In this document: piece after piece, positions 16,777-19,374 of the stretch | Numbering within the stretch: position 1 is the stretch's first letter | How the letters are laid out: every line of letters begins with the position of its first letter | Made by a program: the position numbers and the translations under genes | Assembly: GCA_964608495.1 (NCBI GenBank) | Contig: CAZSOQ010000094.1 | Coordinates: forward strand, 1 to 19,374 | Length of the DNA stretch: 19,374 nucleotides | Origin: JAKORR01 sp964608495 | Lineage (GTDB): Bacteria; Armatimonadota; Zipacnadia; Zipacnadales; FEN-943 | Reading direction: 5' to 3' | Notes under the pieces: model-generated | Told to the model about the DNA's origin: nothing | The model's database searches: none | What the model saw: only the letters and a program-made list of their open reading frames with translations

Positions 16777-17651
16777 GGGTCCTGCGCGAGATGGCGTACC
16801 GGGCCATACCGGCCGGCATCGGGATCCCCGTGATCCTCCTGCTGGGCTGGCTGGGGGGCTGGTGGTGGTACGTCATCGTGGCCACCATCACGATTGTCTC
16901 CCTGGGCGAGTTCTACTCGGGGTGCTTCGCCAAGGGCTTCCGCCCCCCGTCGCTGCTGTGTTACGCCTGGGCCTTGGTCATCCTTGTCGTCGCCAAGCAG
17001 CCGCCCGAGGTGGCCTGGAGCCTGCTGGGGCCCGTCCTCTTCGCCGCCTCCGCGACTATCGCGATCCGCTGCCTGGCCCCGCCCCGCCACGAATACGTGG
17101 GCACCGTCACCTCGGCCGTCTTCGGCCTCGTGTACCTGGGGGTGGGCCTCAGCTTCCTGTACTTCCTGCGCAACCTCGACATCCCCGCCATGCTCGGCCA
17201 TGAGGCGGCCTGGTCCTTCTCCCACCGCATGGGCGCCGTCGTCCTCGTCGTCCTTGCCGTGTGGATGTCGGACACCGGCGCCTTCCTCGCCGGCGGCCTC
17301 TGGGGCGCGCACAAGCTCTCACCGCAGCTCAGCCCTGCCAAGACCGTCGAGGGCGCTCTGGGGGGCCTCTTCGCCACCGTTCTCTTTGTCCTCCTCCTGG
17401 GGTCCCTATGGCTGGGGCTGCCGTGCATGGAGGCCCTGGCCTTGGGCCTGGTCATCGGTATCGCCTGCCAGGTGGGTGATGCCATCGAGTCGGCCATGAA
17501 GCGTGACCTCGGCCTCAAGGACTTCGGCACGATCCTGGGCCCTCATGGCGGGGCTCTCGATCGCTTCGACGGCGTGCTCCTGGCCATGTCGGCCGCGTAT
17601 CTTTACCTGGTGCTCGTGCTGCCAAGCCATGCGTTTGTTGCTGGTCTATAA
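16773..17651 (+). CDS. cdsA: Phosphatidate cytidylyltransferase (CDP-diacylglycerol synthase)
   Basis: Integral membrane enzyme that converts phosphatidic acid and CTP to CDP-diacylglycerol, the precursor of bacterial phospholipids. It has 292 residues, slightly long for the family, with about eight hydrophobic helices. The complete CDS signature lies at 240-266: S240, KR at 243-244, KD at 249-250, the PHGG at 257-260 and DRFD at 263-266. An earlier conserved stretch, WMSDTGAFLAGGLWGAHKLSPQLSPAKTVEG in two parts (164-181 and 182-194), carries metal-binding and substrate residues. The start ATG at 16773 shares ATGA with the stop of the DUF5060 gene and has AAGGAGG seven bases upstream. The frame is open further back to 16551, but that would only overlap the glycosidase. 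Its last 23 bases overlap the lipid kinase gene. Confidence 0.96.
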   Translation: MRVLREMAYRAIPAGIGIPVILLLGWLGGWWWYVIVATITIVSLGEFYSGCFAKGFRPPSLLCYAWALVILVVAKQPPEVAWSLLGPVLFAASATIAIRCLAPPRHEYVGTVTSAVFGLVYLGVGLSFLYFLRNLDIPAMLGHEAAWSFSHRMGAVVLVVLAVWMSDTGAFLAGGLWGAHKLSPQLSPAKTVEGALGGLFATVLFVLLLGSLWLGLPCMEALALGLVIGIACQVGDAIESAMKRDLGLKDFGTILGPHGGALDRFDGVLLAMSAAYLYLVLVLPSHAFVAGL

Positions 17652-18534
17652 CCCTAACGCCCGCCTGGCCCTGCGGCTCAGACCCCAGCAGTTGATGGAC
17701 GAGCTGCGCAGTCTGGGAGCTGAGGCCTACCTGGCCATCGCGAGGGAGAGCGTCGAGGCCGACGCCCTCGCTCGCAAGGCCCTCAGCGCCGGCGTGGACC
17801 GTGTGGTCGTTGCCGGCGGCGACGGCACTGTCAGCGCCGTCATAGACGCCCTCGCCGGCACCGACGTCCCCATTGCCGTCATCCCTCTCGGCACCGGCAA
17901 TGTCCTCGCCGCCGAGGCCGGCCTGCGACGCGGCGATTGGCGCACTGCCTGTCGCGCAGCCGTCGGCCACACCCTTGCGCGCATTGACCTGGGCCGTGCC
18001 GGCACGCGCTACTTCGCCACCATGTTCGGCGCCGGCCTCGACGCCCGGATGGTTCTCGATGTCGGCGCCGAGGACAAGCACAGTTTCGGGCGTCTCGCCT
18101 TCATCGGCCAGCTCTTCAAGACCCTCTTCCAAACCCGGCCCGCGCAGTTCGTCCTCACGGAGGGCGACCAGACCCTCTCCTTCCGCGCCTGGTCTGTCAT
18201 GGTGTGCAACACGGCCCGCTTCGCGTGGCGGCTCCAGTTTGCCCCCGAGGCCCGACCGGCCGACGGCCTGCTGGACCTGTGCCGTTTCTGTCCCGGTTCG
18301 CGCCCCTCGGTCATCTTCCAGGGCGTGGCGTGTTTCGCCCTCAAGTCCCGGATCCTGGCGCCCAACGTGGACGTCCACACCGTCACCAGCGTCCTTATAG
18401 ACGCCGATCCTCCGGTGCCCTGGCAGGCCGACGGCGAGATCGGTGGCACCACGCCCGTGCAGGTGGACCTGGTGCCCCACGGCTTGACCGTAGCCGTGCG
18501 CGACGAGCGTTCAGCGCTCTATCGGGGGAGGTGA
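17629..18534 (+). CDS. YegS/DgkB-type lipid kinase (diacylglycerol kinase catalytic domain)
   Basis: 301 residues, the normal size for bacterial soluble lipid kinases of the DAGK family, which phosphorylate diacylglycerol or related lipids with ATP at the membrane surface. It opens with the family's LLLVYNPNA strand. The nucleotide-binding AGGDGTVSAV lies at 62-71 and IPLGTGNVLA at 85-94, followed by FGAGLDARMV. Near the C-terminus are ADGLLDLCRF and the WQADGEIGG that carries the probable catalytic glutamate. The start ATG at 17629 lies inside the end of cdsA, a 23-base overlap; the frame is open upstream, but the earlier residues have no family resemblance. Diacylglycerol kinase makes phosphatidic acid, the CdsA substrate, so the overlap has biochemical sense. 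Substrate preference (diacylglycerol or another lipid) cannot be told from sequence. Confidence 0.9.
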   Translation: MRLLLVYNPNARLALRLRPQQLMDELRSLGAEAYLAIARESVEADALARKALSAGVDRVVVAGGDGTVSAVIDALAGTDVPIAVIPLGTGNVLAAEAGLRRGDWRTACRAAVGHTLARIDLGRAGTRYFATMFGAGLDARMVLDVGAEDKHSFGRLAFIGQLFKTLFQTRPAQFVLTEGDQTLSFRAWSVMVCNTARFAWRLQFAPEARPADGLLDLCRFCPGSRPSVIFQGVACFALKSRILAPNVDVHTVTSVLIDADPPVPWQADGEIGGTTPVQVDLVPHGLTVAVRDERSALYRGR

Positions 18535-18539
18535 TCGGC

Positions 18540-19374
18540 GTGATAGTGGGCGTGCCGACCGAGATCAAGGAGGGCGAGAACCGCGTTGCGGCGACGCCGG
18601 CCGGGGCGGACGCCCTGGTCCGCCACGGCCACTGCGTCCTCATCCAGTCCGGCGCCGGCCGCGGCAGTGGCCTGCGCGACGTCGAGTACCGCAAGGCCGG
18701 GGCGGTGCTCTGCGCCAAGGCCGAGGAGGTATGGGGTCAGGCCGACATCATCGTCAAGGTGAAGGAGCCCCTCGCCTCCGAGTTCGGCCTGATGCGGCCG
18801 GGCCTCCTCATCTTCACCTACCTGCACCTGGCCTCGGACACGGGCCTCATCCGCGCCCTGCTGGACGCCGACGTCATCGGGCTGGCCTACGAGACCGTGC
18901 AGACGCCCAGCGGCAGGCTGCCCCTGCTCACACCCATGAGCGAGGTGGCCGGCCGGCTCTGCCCCCAGGTAGGCGCCCACTACCTGGAGGCCCACCACGG
19001 CGGTCGCGGCACGCTCCTGCCCGGCGTTCCGGGCGTGGCTCCGGCCGACGTGGTCGTCATCGGCTGCGGCACGGTGGGCGTGAACGCCGCTTACATCCTC
19101 GCCGGCATGGGGGCCCAGGTCACCATGATTGACCTGGACCACGACCGCCTGAAGTACCTCGACGACGTCATGCACGGCCGCGTCATCACCCTCTACTCGA
19201 CCCCCCTACACATCGCCCGGGCCCTCGAGTTCGCCGATCTGGTGATCGGCGCCGTGCTGGTGGCCGGTGCTCGCGCCCCGGTCGTGGCGAGCGAGGAGAT
19301 GGTCGCCTCCATGAAGCAGGGCGCCGTGATCATTGACGTGGCTGTGGATCAGGGCGGCTGCATCGCCACCACCC
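18540..19374 (+). CDS. ald: Alanine dehydrogenase, 3'-truncated by window edge
   Basis: The first 278 residues of an enzyme of about 370 that interconverts alanine and pyruvate plus ammonia with NAD(H). The GTG start at 18540 gives MIVGVPTEIKEGENRVAATPAG, written here in the family's standard opening (R15 conserved). It has GGGGAGG eight bases upstream, overlapping the kinase stop. Catalytic K75 (VKVKEP) and H96 (TYLHLA), the NAD fold GCGTVG at 175-180 with D198 (MIDLD), and D270 (IDVAVDQGG) are all at the positions known for alanine dehydrogenases. Another GTG at 18531 would add three residues and is less likely. The frame is still open at the last base. It is probably the latest gene of the run that starts upstream with cdsA; cytoplasmic. 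Confidence 0.95.
   Translation, partial: MIVGVPTEIKEGENRVAATPAGADALVRHGHCVLIQSGAGRGSGLRDVEYRKAGAVLCAKAEEVWGQADIIVKVKEPLASEFGLMRPGLLIFTYLHLASDTGLIRALLDADVIGLAYETVQTPSGRLPLLTPMSEVAGRLCPQVGAHYLEAHHGGRGTLLPGVPGVAPADVVVIGCGTVGVNAAYILAGMGAQVTMIDLDHDRLKYLDDVMHGRVITLYSTPLHIARALEFADLVIGAVLVAGARAPVVASEEMVASMKQGAVIIDVAVDQGGCIATT

Overview
The window is about 19.4 kb of very GC-rich bacterial DNA carrying twelve protein genes, cut at both ends inside a gene. Codon third positions are strongly G/C, which produces long open frames on the opposite strand; I treat those as shadows. The gene set (proton-pumping NADH dehydrogenase, a Rex redox repressor, an all-trans polyprenyl synthase, secreted clan GH-A glycosidases including a DUF5060 protein, a Gfo/Idh/MocA oxidoreductase) suggests a respiring, polysaccharide-using chromosome from a poorly cultured lineage. 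Armatimonadota or another GC-rich environmental phylum would fit, but the sequence alone does not settle this. I see no insertion sequence, phage gene, CRISPR array, tRNA or rRNA.

Region 1 (1-6364, + strand) is a respiration block: the end of nuoL, then nuoM and nuoN (the three antiporter-like membrane subunits of complex I), then rex three bases after nuoN, then a polyprenyl diphosphate synthase of the type that makes quinone side chains. The layout joins the NADH-oxidising pump, a sensor of NADH/NAD+, and a step in making the pump's electron acceptor. The polyprenyl synthase ends tail-to-tail with the next gene, and both TAG stops lie in one CTAG.

Region 2 (6361-9147, - strand) holds an M28-family zinc peptidase and, upstream of it, a Gfo/Idh/MocA oxidoreductase. 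The 384-bp gap between them is the most unusual non-coding stretch in the window. It has a sigma70-like promoter pointing at the peptidase and a series of nested inverted repeats. Read on the minus strand these fold into a closed junction of about 109 nt, followed by a perfect 16-bp hairpin whose loop could compete for the closing stem. This is a candidate structured leader or small RNA.

Region 3 (9393-19374, + strand) begins at a divergent promoter region and runs to the end of the window. In order it holds a large secreted glycosidase-like protein with a duplicated N-terminal beta-rich module, a SplB-like radical SAM protein, a second secreted glycosidase with a DUF5060 module, cdsA (CDP-diacylglycerol synthase), a YegS/DgkB-type lipid kinase, and the first three quarters of alanine dehydrogenase. 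Short gaps and overlaps (an ATGA overlap, a 23-nt overlap) suggest co-transcription of at least the last four genes, coupling a secreted carbohydrate-active protein to phospholipid synthesis. No complete defence system or mobile system is visible.
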